The notes: generated from the letters alone by a model not told the origin. Numbered from the stretch's first letter, positions 7,530-17,502 are shown. The stretch is DNA of 23,165 nucleotides from Branchiostoma floridae (GCF_000003815.2 NC_049995.1:17354648-17377812); one strand, 5' to 3'. Numbers and translations: made by a program.

Positions 7530-9240
7530 TCAGCAAGTAAAAGTACAGTGTGTTACACAGGCGTTGTACATACTCTTTTAGAGCAAACAATTAATACCAG
7601 CATAGCGTCTGGAGAATGAAAATCAAAACTCACAAAAACAAACTTCCAATAAGAAATGGTAACGCCATGTAGTGCTGCATGTAGTAATAGACGTCGGCAG
7701 TTCTAGGCATCAACTATAAGGCTAGAAAGAGGCACAAAGCGCGGCAAAACGCACCTAAAACACCAACTTAAAGACAGACACAATTAGCGTATAAAACCAC
7801 CCCAGTTTTGAACGACTGCAGCTAGATATACCGCGACGCATGGTAAATGATGGCGATGGCGAAAACATTACTCTAGATCAGAGTTAAACGGAGACAATAA
7901 ACAGGACACTACCAGGATGTTTGTCCGTGCTATATCCTGTATACACTGACTAATGCTCTGCAAACTTGAGGATATACCTTAGTTATATCTAATATACGTG
8001 TAGTTTGCGACACATGGAAGCAAACTGTTACCCTCCGGTCAACTTCTCTTACAAATTATACATATAACCTTTTTTCTATTACGGCAAAAAGGACATACAG
8101 TACACAGTGGTGCCGCAAACTGGCTTATAGTAACGACACCATTATAACCTATTTGGTTTGTGAAGACTAGGCCATGCCCATTTAGACAAAAATAACACAC
8201 AAACGCAACAATACTGGAGACATTTAGACGAAGCCTCAAACAACAAGTTAAAAGATTCTAAAGAATGGAGCATCACAGAAACACTTTAAAACGTACCGCT
8301 ATTTTCCAAGCCTTAGTTTAGAATCGCCAATTCTTGGAACACTTTGAGTGGCAAACCATAAGACAAGCCGTCTTTTTGATGTAGAAAAACGTCTGGCTAT
8401 CTCTTTGTCTCCCTTACGTGTAAGCCTGGCAAACACACGGCGTGTTAAAAAAACATTCCTCCTCCCGGTAATTGTCTGGAAGCCGGTATCATGTAGGTTT
8501 CACGTATCAAAACAGTACCTGGAGGCCCCGCCCACGCCAGACAATGATCAAAGGCAGGTGCCGACGCCAACAGGTGTGGTGAAATAGGCACACTTCATTA
8601 CGTTCTAGCAGGTGGTACAATCGCATACCTGCCTTTAAGCACAGGGTAATGGAGTGGGAATATTAACCTCTTGGGAAAATAGAGTGATGTGTACGAACAG
8701 TCGGTCTACGAAACATACAGACCTATATTGTTGGAAAGTATAGGCACTTCAATTAGAGTTGTTTCCATTTCAGATATTTCTACGGAACTGTTGTTGTTAA
8801 TACTTGCTACAAATTCATTCTTAGGTGATTCAAAGAAAATAGTCTGGATAATTTCTTGTTGATGACGCAGATCGCCGTCTGTGACGCAAAGCTAAAGAAT
8901 TTTGCCATTTTTAAATCTAAATAGACCAGATTTGTTCAGTGTTTTTTTCCCATCAAAAAATTAACAACTGCGATAAAAATCAATAAACCGTTATAAGCAC
9001 ATGTTCCACAAAATGTGATTCAAATCTTATGTTTTGCAGTGCATTTACTCTTAACAAAATCAACATTAGCCAGAATTAAAGCAGTTTTGTAGTCTGATAC
9101 TCAAAACTTTCGGGCTGCCTAAGGAATATTTTGACTTGTTTTAGTCCTTCCAAAGCTTTCCCCATTACATCGTATTTATCGATTTAATTTCCTTACTTTA
9201 AACAAACGTTTTAGTCCTAAAAGGAATTATCTTTCTCAGA
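7530..9240. other. Long stretch without recognised features
   Basis: Only short frames without motifs. One minus-strand frame at 8039-8239 contains a CTVCPFCRNRKKVICIIC-like Cys cluster but lacks an ATG and splice context. No repeat family or RNA gene was recognised. Confidence 0.5.
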
Positions 9241-9550
9241 AAGCCTATATTTATTGCCGGCCTTTCTAGTTTTCTGCCGGCTTGTAGATCGTGAGTGAAG
9301 GAATTGAAACCAATCTCGTTAAAATTGCACCGGCTTGCGCTAATGAACTAGGCGGCCGTCTATACTCCCAGCCCCGTAGAGATACCCGGGACCTCCCGCT
9401 GGTGTGGTTACCTGGCGAGCCGTTTTGCCCCAGACTAATCATGGATCGGCGCAAACACTGTGTAAACATGGTTTCTCCTGGCATGCTTTGCAACGCGTTT
9501 TACTCCATCTCTAACAAAACAACACCAACAAAACTACTGTGGTAGAAGTA
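9241..9550. other. Modestly GC-rich patch, unrecognised
   Basis: It begins with an inverted repeat GCCGGC (9256-9261 and 9276-9281). Overlapping open frames on both strands (9291-9545 plus, 9266-9493 minus) carry no recognised domain. It could be part of a decayed element. Confidence 0.35.
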
Positions 9551-9607
9551 CACTCTCGACAAAAAATAAGATACAGTAAATGCTACCAATTAAACCACCA
9601 ATTAACC

Positions 9608-9890
9608 GGTGCAATGGCCTAGTGGGTAGAGTGTTCGCCTTGCATTCGGTAGGTTGTGAGTGCGATCCCCGGCCGAGTCATACCAAAGACTTTCAAAATG
9701 TTACATGCTGCTTTCTCTGCTTAGCACTCAGCATTAGGGAAAGAGTATGGAAGTTGAGCACACACCACTACCAGTGGACTAGGCCCCTGCTGAAGTGATT
9801 GCACAAAGTTGTGTGGCCCAGGGCTACTGAAACGGAGATGGGCGCCGCCCTATGCGCCATCAGACGCGGGAAGGAACTTTGACTTGAAAC
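9608..9890 (+). mobile_element. tRNA-derived SINE
   Basis: The head contains an RNA polymerase III A box, TGGCCTAGTGG (9615-9625), and a B-box-like GTGCGATCCCC near 9660-9670, at tRNA-like spacing. The roughly 200-bp body contains CTGCTTTCTCTGCTTAGCAC and ends around GGAAGGAACTTTGACTTGA, a form common to metazoan tRNA-SINEs. No clear target duplication was seen. The coding frame reported over it is spurious. Confidence 0.75.
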
Positions 9891-9894
9891 CACT

Positions 9895-10250
9895 TAAATC
9901 AAGGGACCAATGAAATGTGGTTGTCTATGTGGACAGACGGTCACTATATAGGCAGGGTTCTTAATGCTTGTGTCAGTGTCACAGTGTCTAAGAGACCACC
10001 AAAATTGGTCACTTTGGCCACGTGGTACGTACGTAGACTCTGAGGTAGTTACTCGTAAAGGTTTGACTGCATATACGCGTTCATGTATTAAAAAAGAAAA
10101 AAAATCAAAAGAAAGTTTCTCTAGAGTACCGTACGAAGCCACTAGGGGTCCATTATCGACATCAACCTTTTTTTTTACCCCTATACTCACATATGATATG
10201 AACAGCTTGCTTTCCATGCCCACTTACTAACAGACACACACGCGCATTTT
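9895..10250. repeat. Possible dispersed repeat containing 'GTCTAAGAGACCACC' block
   Basis: GTCTAAGAGACCACCAAAATTGGTCAC at 9986 includes an inverted repeat GACCA/TGGTC. A block GTCTAAGGGACCACGAAA recurs at 14864, each followed after some 60 bp by a TAGT(T/C)ACT. There is a run of T at 10168-10177. No gene is supported. Confidence 0.4.
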
Positions 10251-10256
10251 AAGACA

Positions 10257-10287
10257 AATACACACACACACACACACACACACACGG
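10257..10287. repeat. (CA)n microsatellite
   Basis: A run of about 14 CA dinucleotides. Confidence 0.95.
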
Positions 10288-10500
10288 TCACACATAGCAC
10301 TGGAGGTCATGGCTCTAAGATGGTGGCCTAGTAATTTTTTTTCATTTCTTGTCAAACATAACTATGAAAAATATTAGTTCACAGACACACAAACAAACAC
10401 GCATGATAGTCCCAGACTGTTACGTATGAGATTCCTAGTCTCCACGCAGGGATTTGTGGGTATCAGACAGTTGGGATCGGCTGAGTTGGGCAGACAGACC

Positions 10501-10514
10501 GTCTCCATGGTAAC
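10501..10514 (+). promoter_or_regulatory. Perfect RFX X-box match
   Basis: GTCTCCATGGTAAC fits all 14 positions of the X-box consensus GTHNYYATRRNAAC bound by RFX factors. The site is embedded in a longer inverted repeat, GTCTCC-ATGGTAAC-GGAGAC. No nearby gene start is identified, so function is unproven. Confidence 0.5.
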
Positions 10515-10559
10515 GGAGACCCAGAGACTGTCCTAACTAGCGGACATGAGTCAGTACGG

Positions 10560-11250
10560 AGCACAGGCAATGTTTATCTCAACATAGGAATGATAGATGT
10601 ATTGTTTTCATACAATTTGTCGTGTACAATTGTCGTGCAATTGTTCTATCATGTGGTTTAACTATTTGACCGTTGCAATTTGGATACCACAAAACATCTT
10701 GCAATAAATTTTCTTTACACACCCTTCTCGGTTTTCTTTTCTCCTCAGTGTTTCACTCAGTTTCATGCCTTTCCATTCTTTGATATTTTGCATTTTGCAT
10801 CCTCCCTCCCTGGACAGTTCCCTGCACGATAGACGTAGCTGTATTACTGGTTTCTGCTAGGGTCACATTTAAAAACCGGGGCCCGGCAGGGCTGTTAAAG
10901 CAAACGAAAAACAAACATGTAACGTTATACCTAGAAAGAAACATACCTACGACTCTACTTTTTTACGTTTTGCGTATTTTTGTATCTTTATGTCATATTT
11001 TTCGTTTCCAAAAGCTGCCTGGCCGGGCCTGGTTTGGAAAAGTGACCTAGGCATTAACTGTGGTTGGAAATAGGTAAATATATGAAGGACTGCTCTGCTA
11101 CTAGAAAGTATACCGAAACTAATGCTTAGCCTACTTTAGTATGATACCATATCAAAGAATTATGTCAGGCCTTATTGTTATGTTAACTGAGGATGTTAAG
11201 TTTTATCCTATACATCTATCTTGCACTTTGTGTAATAGTTGTTGCCATAC
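10560..11250. other. Intergenic; partial repeat terminus copies
   Basis: Contains GTGTACAATTGTCGTGCAA at 10622-10640 and an AATAAA at 10703-10708. These look like a diverged copy of the terminus motif at 7186 and 11251. No gene is recognised. Confidence 0.4.
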
Positions 11251-11290
11251 GTTGTATCATGTACAATTGTCGTGTAATAAAAGTTCTTCT
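11251..11290 (+). repeat. Putative retroelement 3' terminus motif (copy 2)
   Basis: GTTGTATCATGTACAATTG, then TCGTGTAATAAAAG, then a TTCTTCTTC tail. It matches the element end at 7186-7218 through the block GTACAATTGTYGTGYAATAAA. The short TTC tail is compatible with a non-LTR element end. Confidence 0.5.
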
Positions 11291-11490
11291 TCTGTATAGG
11301 TTTTCGTACGGACTGATTTTTGTTTACACCACTCCATACTCCACCTAACATCTGCTTGGCTATTTTCTTTTATCGTTGTATCATCGGAGCCTGTAATCCT
11401 CGGCAGACTGGTAAGATTACCCAGGATTCATTTGTCTGTTCCCCAAAGCCCCCAGTGAGGAAATAATGACCAGGAAAAGGCGGAAAAACG

Positions 11491-11533
11491 GTTGCCATGG
11501 CGCCCGCTAATGAGACAGGGAAAGCGCGGGAAA
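11491..11533. promoter_or_regulatory. X-box-like and E2F-like sites before the tandem array
   Basis: On the minus strand, GGCGCCATGGCAAC (11504-11491) fits 13 of 14 X-box positions. GCGGGAAA at 11526-11533 is a full E2F site on the opposite strand (TTTCCCGC). Both lie within about 70 bp before the first unit of the exon-like array. Chance matches are possible. Confidence 0.3.
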
Positions 11534-11557
11534 ATCCACAGATTGGACTTTACGACG

Positions 11558-14500
11558 AGATCATAAAAGTTAGATCAGACATGAACCATGCAGTCAGACG
11601 CTTCGCAAACAACAGTAGGCGATAAGCAGACGTCCCGGGTTCGAAACCCGAACATTTCCCGATATTGTACCCTTTGTGATATATATACTGTTCACAAAAC
11701 TGAGTCATTTTATTTAGGTGAAAATGGTACTTAGCTTCGGTCAGTGACTTGAACCATGTCTTTTTTTTCCCACAGACGCTTCACAAACAACAGTAGGCGA
11801 TAAGCAAACCCGGACATGTCCCGATCTTATGCCCTTGTGAAAAGCAATTAAAGAATCCTTAAACAATCTGTTCTTTTTCTTCACAAGATAAGAAGATCGT
11901 CAAATTTAGATCAGACACGAACCATGCAGTCAGACGTTTCGCAAACAACAGTAGGCGATAAGCAGACGTCCCGGGTTCGAAACCAGAACATGTCCCGATA
12001 TTGTACCCTTTGTGATATATATACTGTTCACAAAACTGAGTCATTTTATTTAGGTGAAAATGGTACTTAGCTTCGGTCAGTGACTTGAACCATGTCTTTT
12101 TTTCCCACAGACTCTTCACAAACAACAGTAGGCGGAGCAGACGTCCCGGGTTCGAAACCCGAACATGTCCCGATATTGTACCCTTCGTGATATATATACT
12201 GTTCACAAAACTGAGTCATTTTATTTAGGTAAAAATGGTACTTAGCTTCGGTCAGTGACTTGAACCATGTCTTTTTTTCCCACAGACGTTTCGCAAACAA
12301 CAGTAGGCGATAAGCAAACCCGGACATATCCCGATCTTATGCCCTTGTGAAAAGCAATTAAAGAATCCTTAAACAATCTGTTCTTTTACTTCACAAGATA
12401 AGAAGATCATAAAATTTAGATCAGACATGTCCCGATATTGTACCCTTTGTGATATATATACTGTTCACAAAACTGAGTCATTTTATTTAGGTAAAAATGG
12501 TACTTAGCTTCGGTCAGTGACTTGAACCATGTCTTTTTTTCCCACAGACGTTTCGCAAACAACAGTAGGCGATAAGCAAACCCGGACATATCCCGATCTT
12601 ATACCCTTGTGAAAAGCAATTAAAGAATCCTTAAACAATCTGTTCTTTTACTTCACAAGATAAGAAGATCATAAAATTTAGATCAGACATGTCCCGATAT
12701 TGTACCCTTTGTGATATATATACTGTTCACAAAACTGAGTCATTTTATGTAGGTGAAAATGGTACTTAGCTTCGGTCAGTGACTTGAACCATGTCTTTTT
12801 TTTCCCTCAGACACTTCACAAACAACAGTAGGCGGAGCAGACGTCCTGGGTTCGAAACCCGAACATGTCCCGACCTTATGCCCTTGTGAAAAGCAATCAA
12901 AGAATCCTTAAACAATCTGTTTTTTTTTCTTCACAGGATAAGAAGATCATAACATTTAAATCAGGCATGAATGAATTATGCAGTCAGACGCTTCGCAAAC
13001 AACATCGAGCGATGCAGACGTCCCGGGTTCGAAACCCGAACATGTCCCGATATTATGCCCTTGTGAAAAGCAATTAAAGAATCCTTAAACAATCTGTTCT
13101 TTTTCTTCACAAGATAAGAAGATCGTAAAATTTTGATCAGACATGAATAATGCAGTCAGACGATTCGCAAACAACAGTAGGCGATAAGCAGACGTCCCGG
13201 GTTCGAAACCCGAACATGTCCCGATACTGTACCCTTTGTGATATATATACTTTTCACAAAACTGAGTCATTCTATTTAGGTGAAAATGGTACTTAGCTTC
13301 GATCAGTGACTTGAACCATGTTTTGTTTTGCCCACAGACTCTTCACAAACAACAGTAGGCGGTAAGCAGACGTCCCGGGTTCGAAACCCGAACATTTCCC
13401 GATATTGTACCCTTTGTGATATATATACTGTTCACAAAACTGAGTCATTTTATTTAGGTAAAAATAGTACTTAGCTTCGGTCAGTGACTTGAACCATGTC
13501 TTTTTTTGCCCACAGACGCTTCACAAACAACATCAGGCGGTGCAGACGGCCTGGGTTCGAAACCCTAACATGTCCCGATCTTATGACCTTGTGAAAAGCA
13601 ATTAAAGAATCCTTAAACAATCTGTTCTTTTTCTTCACAAGATAAGAAGATTGTAAAATTTAGATCAGACACGAATCATGCTGTCAGACACTTCGCAAAC
13701 AACGTCAGACGGTACATGTCCCGATATTGTACCCTTTAAAATTTGTAATATATATACTGTTCACAAAACTGAGTCATTCTATTTAGGTAAAAATGGTACT
13801 TAGCTTCGGTCAGTGACTTGAACCATGTCTTTTTTCCCCACAGACGCTTCGCAAACAACAGTAGGCGATAAGCAGGCGTCCTGGGTTCGAAACCCGAACA
13901 TTTCCAGATCTTAAGCCCTTATGAAAAGCAATTAAAGAATCCTTAAACAATCTGTTCCTTTTCTTCACAAGATGAGAAGATCATAAAATAGAGATCAGAC
14001 ACGAATCATGAAGTCAGACGCTTCGCAAACAACATGCGTCAGACGGTGCAAACGGCCTGGGTTCGAAACTCGGACATCTTCGAATTCATCTATCTGTATC
14101 TAATGATGGGCAGCTAGTCATTTGAGTATGGCATATCTACTTGTGCTAATGTATCTATCTGCATCTAGATTTTATATAGACGGTATAACCGCCCCTCGGC
14201 GTAACGCATCAGCGTTTTTCATCGACATGTTTTTTTTTTTTTTTTTTTGTTCTTTTTCAGACACTTCGTAAACAACATCGGGCGATTTAGACGGCCTGGG
14301 TTCTAAACCTGTTCGAAACAAGTTTCTGTTTTTTATGTTTCTTTTTCAGACTCTAGGCAACGTTCACGATATTGTGCTATTCTGAAATGTACTGCATCGT
14401 ATATTGATGTTGTTGTTGTTGTTGTTGTTTTTAGACACTTCGCAAACAATATCAGGCGACGCATACGTCATGGGTTCGAATCCGGGACATGTCCCGATCT

Positions 14501-14850
14501 TATGCCCTTGCGAAAGGCTCTTTCAAACAGTCTTCTCTGCTTCGTTACAAAATGAGAAAATCATGAAATGGATATCAGACATTAATCAATACAGTCTGTT
14601 TTTGTCTTTTTTCTTTTTCAGACGTTTCGCAAATAACACCAGGAGGCGCAGACGGTCGAAATCGGACATGTCCCTATCTTATGCCCTTGTGAAAGGATTT
14701 TGAATCTATTCACCCACCTTCTTTACTGTATGAGAAAATCATGAAATAGAGACGGGATATGAGTCGTGCAATCTGTTTTCTTTTCTTTCTTCTTTTTTTA
14801 GACTCAATTTGCAAACAACGCAACGTGGGCGTCCTACATGTATGTTTGAG
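11558..14850. repeat. ~18-unit tandem array (about 175 bp) with conserved exon-like core
   Basis: The block CTTCGCAAACAACA (with variants) recurs at about 11601, 11779, 11937, 12114, 12289, 12551, 12814, 12991, 13163, 13341, 13519, 13691, 13847, 14021, 14264, 14438, 14625 and 14806, mostly 156-178 bp apart. Around each copy the usual order is a pyrimidine tract or CAGTCAG ending in AG, then the block, then CGGGTTCGAAACCCG (a T-arm-like palindrome), then ACATGTCCCGATCTTATGCC and CTTGTGAAA. Two 262-263-bp steps (12289-12551-12814) show one deletion fusion duplicated. Left units are similar to each other; right units (after 14021) have diverged spacers but keep the core. Confidence 0.9.
14095..14250. 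other. Unrelated insert and poly-T tract inside the array
   Basis: Between the units at 14021 and 14264 there is about 70 bp of extra sequence with ATCTATCTGTATCTA blocks and a run of about 18 T at 14230-14248, just before a TTTTTCAG. Confidence 0.6.
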
Positions 14851-15215
14851 ACAATGGGAATAGTCTAAGGGACCACGAAAAAAGCGGCCAAGTGATATTT
14901 ACTTAGATGTAGTCACTTGTGCAGATTTGTTTACTTCATTCCACCCCTACCAGAAGAGCGAACATATTTCCGACAGGTAAATACACTAGACTAATAAAGA
15001 AGTCGGATGAACAAAGCCTAAGGGTTTCTTATACAAGCTTCGCGAGCATAGTTTTGGATTTATGTATTTAGGACAAGTCTTGAATCCTTCAGGGCCAAGC
15101 AACCTTATGGCTGTAAGACATCAAATGTAGACTTCGTATCATGTTTACCTTTTACAGAAGAGAAAAAAATCTGTCATATGGAGTCCGATTATATAATGTA
15201 GCAAGTGGCAGGACA
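14851..15215. other. No gene recognised
   Basis: Contains the GTCTAAGGGACCACGAAA block shared with 9986 and otherwise unremarkable AT-rich sequence. Confidence 0.5.
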
Positions 15216-15224
15216 GAGCTGGAG

Positions 15225-15465
15225 GGACTAACTTTGCTTATCATTTTACCAATCGGAAACAAACAAAAAACTTGACTTTAACATAGGATATTTTCCATCG
15301 AGGTGCCATCCCTCTCATTCCACGCGCACACACACACACCACCTCAACCGAAGTTAGGCACCCACTTTTACAACAGGGTGGAGTGAGGAAAGCCGTTTAA
15401 CGTTCAGTCACTAACGCAAGGAATCGGGACCTCTCAATCTCGCGTCAGCTAGCCTAACCATGTGT
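15225..15465 (-). mobile_element. SINE-like / composite repeat fragment A
   Basis: On the minus strand, 15465-15425 reads GGTTAGGCTAGCTGACGCGA then GAGGTCCCGATTCC, a decayed tRNA-like head similar to the one at 16310-16360. Next to it, GGCACCCACTTTTACAACAGGG, GGAGTGAGGAAAG and CACTAACGCAAGGAA are duplicated about 200 bp further on. Confidence 0.5.
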
Positions 15466-15544
15466 CTGTGGCACGGTATTGGAAGACGAAGCCCAACCCT
15501 ACCCTTCCACTGCCTTTTACACGCCCTCATACCTCCCCAACAGA

Positions 15545-15660
15545 AACCAGGTGCCCATTTTCACACATTAGTGGAGTGAGGAAAGTCTTGAATAAAGTGC
15601 ATTTCACATGGACGTAATGTCTAGCCGGTCGCCACTAACGCAAGGAAACTGTACCTCTAG
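15545..15660 (-). repeat. Diverged duplicate of 15348-15440
   Basis: GGTGCCCATTTTCACACATT, GGAGTGAGGAAAG and CACTAACGCAAGGAA followed by ACCTCT repeat the blocks at 15355-15435 in the same order, with an extra segment (GAATAAAGTGCATTTCACATG) in the middle. Confidence 0.65.
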
Positions 15661-15664
15661 TCTG

Positions 15665-15918
15665 TAACGCTAGTTCACCTTTATCTGCGGGGTAACCTAT
15701 ATCCGTTGTTTTTCAAAACAGTGTATTTAGGCACATCAAGTCGACGGGTTGTTGTTTTAATGTACTATATTGATATACTAATATTTTCAGTACATTCAGA
15801 AATGTACTGAAAATATTGAAATTGAAACCAATATTCTTCAACGTGATATCTCAAAATACCCTATTTTTTAAATGCAACGGATAAAGGTCACCCAATGGAT
15901 AAAGGTGAACTAGTGTTA
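15665..15918. mobile_element. Hairpin MITE, copy 1 (GCTAGTTCACCTTTAT termini)
   Basis: Begins TAACGCTAGTTCACCTTTAT and ends with the complement of TAACACTAGTTCACCTTTAT. The inverted homology extends through GGGGTAACCTATATCCGTTG with some divergence. The centre has another small palindrome around GTACATTC-AGA-AATGTAC. It is non-coding. No clear target duplication was seen. Confidence 0.8.
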
Positions 15919-15925
15919 ATACATG

Positions 15926-16146
15926 TAACGCTAGTTCACCTTTATTCGCGGGGTAACCTATATCCTACATGCACTTTTTTATGGATACCAAGTCGACGGA
16001 CAGAGGTTTTTCAAACTGTGATATTGGGAATATATTGCAATTCAAAACCATGAAATGTTTGTCGACTTGGTATCCCAACGTAGTACTGTTCTCAAATACA
16101 ACAGATAAACCTTACCTGGCATATAAAGGCGAACTAACATTAGTTA
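15926..16146. mobile_element. Hairpin MITE, copy 2 of the same family
   Basis: Begins TAACGCTAGTTCACCTTTAT just 7 bp after copy 1 and ends near ...AAAGGCGAACTAACATTAG. Inside is a perfect 15-bp inverted repeat, GGATACCAAGTCGAC with GTCGACTTGGTATCC. The right arm is more diverged than the left. The open frame across it is spurious. Confidence 0.75.
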
Positions 16147-16309
16147 CCCATGTAATTATACTCCACAGACACCGGTATATGTGTTCCCTCTATCTCTATG
16201 TGCAATGTATGGTAATAGACTGTAGAAACACTAGTCTTAAATAGTTCTCAGTATTTGTACAATTGTTTTTATTTTCTTCTGGAAGGAGGGAAGGAAAAGA
16301 AGAAAAAAA

Positions 16310-16390
16310 TTGAACCCGGGACATCTCAGTCTCGCGTCAGTTGGCCTAACCACCCCGCCATCCGACGCCACGGCCGAGCCGTATCATTAA
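16310..16390 (-). mobile_element. tRNA-derived SINE head (minus strand)
   Basis: On the minus strand, TGGCGGGGTGG (16360-16350) is an A-box-like sequence and GGTTCAA (16316-16310) a B box, about 35 bp apart, followed by a T-rich tail. A true tRNA gene is unlikely because no acceptor-stem pairing was seen. A decayed sister copy is at 15425-15465. Confidence 0.6.
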
Positions 16391-16540
16391 AGACTGCAGT
16401 AAACACGATAAAAGTATCCTTCGCAGACGAATCTTTGCGCAAGACCAATTCGGCTCCTCCAGACAATTGTATTACGGTGCGACATATCCTCAAAGCTGGC
16501 TTTCTGCGCTTTTTTCTCGCATGAATTATGAAATAATACA

Positions 16541-17000
16541 GTTGTGTAAGCGTCATGTGTAGATACACATGTTTTAGCACACTAATTGCACTATCATTTC
16601 TTGCCTAAATGGCGAGGAAAACGCAATTAATCATTACTCTGTCAGTTAGAGCTGTCTATAGTATCATACACGTAGGTAGAATATGCCTGTTCTTAACAAA
16701 AGTTTCAAATAGAGTCATGTAGTTATGTAGACGTTATGTGCAGATATATATTTTGGCTTGTAACTTTACCACTATTTCTTGCCTAAGATGGCAAAGAAAG
16801 TGAAATTCGTCCGTACCCTGTTCGTTTAAACTGTTCATTCTAGTATCATAGAGAGTATGTTGTGTCATATCTGTTCTAAAGTTTCAAGTAAACTTCTTGT
16901 ATATGTACAGGTTGAAGTTTTTATTCCTTGTTGAATGGCGAAGAAATCATACATACAAACTTGTGTAGACGTACAGATATATATTTTAGCTTTGTGATTT
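16541..17000. repeat. Old tandem repeat of about 180 bp, about 3 diverged copies
   Basis: ATTTCTTGCCTAAATGGCGAGGAAA at 16596 recurs as ATTTCTTGCCTAAGATGGCAAAGAAA at 16774 and TATTCCTTGTTGAATGGCGAAGAAA at 16922. GTGTAGAC-like blocks with AGATATATATTTT recur at about 16725 and 16963. CTGTTCT..AAGTTTCAA occurs at 16687 and 16871. Divergence is high, so the duplication is ancient or partly degraded. Confidence 0.65.
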
Positions 17001-17029
17001 TAACATAATTATATAAGACGAAAAACAAT

Positions 17030-17115
17030 TGGCAGACGGACAAGCAGAAAATGGTATCAAATACAACGGCAGACAAAACACGTCAAAAACAGCCGAACCT
17101 CAGCTAGGAGAGTAC
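17030..17115. mobile_element. MITE/transposon terminus related to 3454-3653
   Basis: CACGTCAAAAACAGCCGAAC followed by CTCAGCTAGGAGAGT resembles the right end of the hairpin element at 3653 and the end at 22494. Only one end is visible. Confidence 0.55.
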
Positions 17116-17500
17116 GCCGTATCAAGTATCAGAAAAATATATCCATGTTTTTATACTAAAGAATCAACAAAATATCAGTATCTTGTTTTTTTCTTTCTTT
17201 ATTTGTTGGCTGACTTCATTTACTCAACCTAACTGCCCAACATCATGCATATGCATGTATTCATACTAACAAGCACGTCAATAGTGGGATCTGTATAGGT
17301 ACAGTATGCCTTTCAGAACTGGAAAATGTTAGAAAAAAAATCGACTTTTGTATAATTGCGTGGGGAAACTTAAGGGTCCGACCAGTAGACGCTACTCGCA
17401 TAGGAATATATGACGATTTCTACGTACGTCTTAGAACCCCCATATATATAGCCAACGAGAATGAAACAAGTCAGGGCAAACTACACGTGTGTATTGAAAG
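17116..17500. other. No gene recognised
   Basis: AT-rich sequence with no supported coding frame or repeat. Confidence 0.5.
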
Positions 17501-17502
17501 CT

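Noticed and set aside
8039-8239. Small Cys-rich minus-strand protein
   Set aside because: No ATG, no splice signals, and a single motif-poor frame in AT-rich DNA.
9894-10230. Two overlapping ~100-codon frames on opposite strands
   Set aside because: No motifs or splice sites, and the region looks like a dispersed repeat.
11600-14500. tRNA genes in the array
   Set aside because: Only the T-arm/B box is present; no A box, D-arm or acceptor-stem pairing at tRNA spacing.
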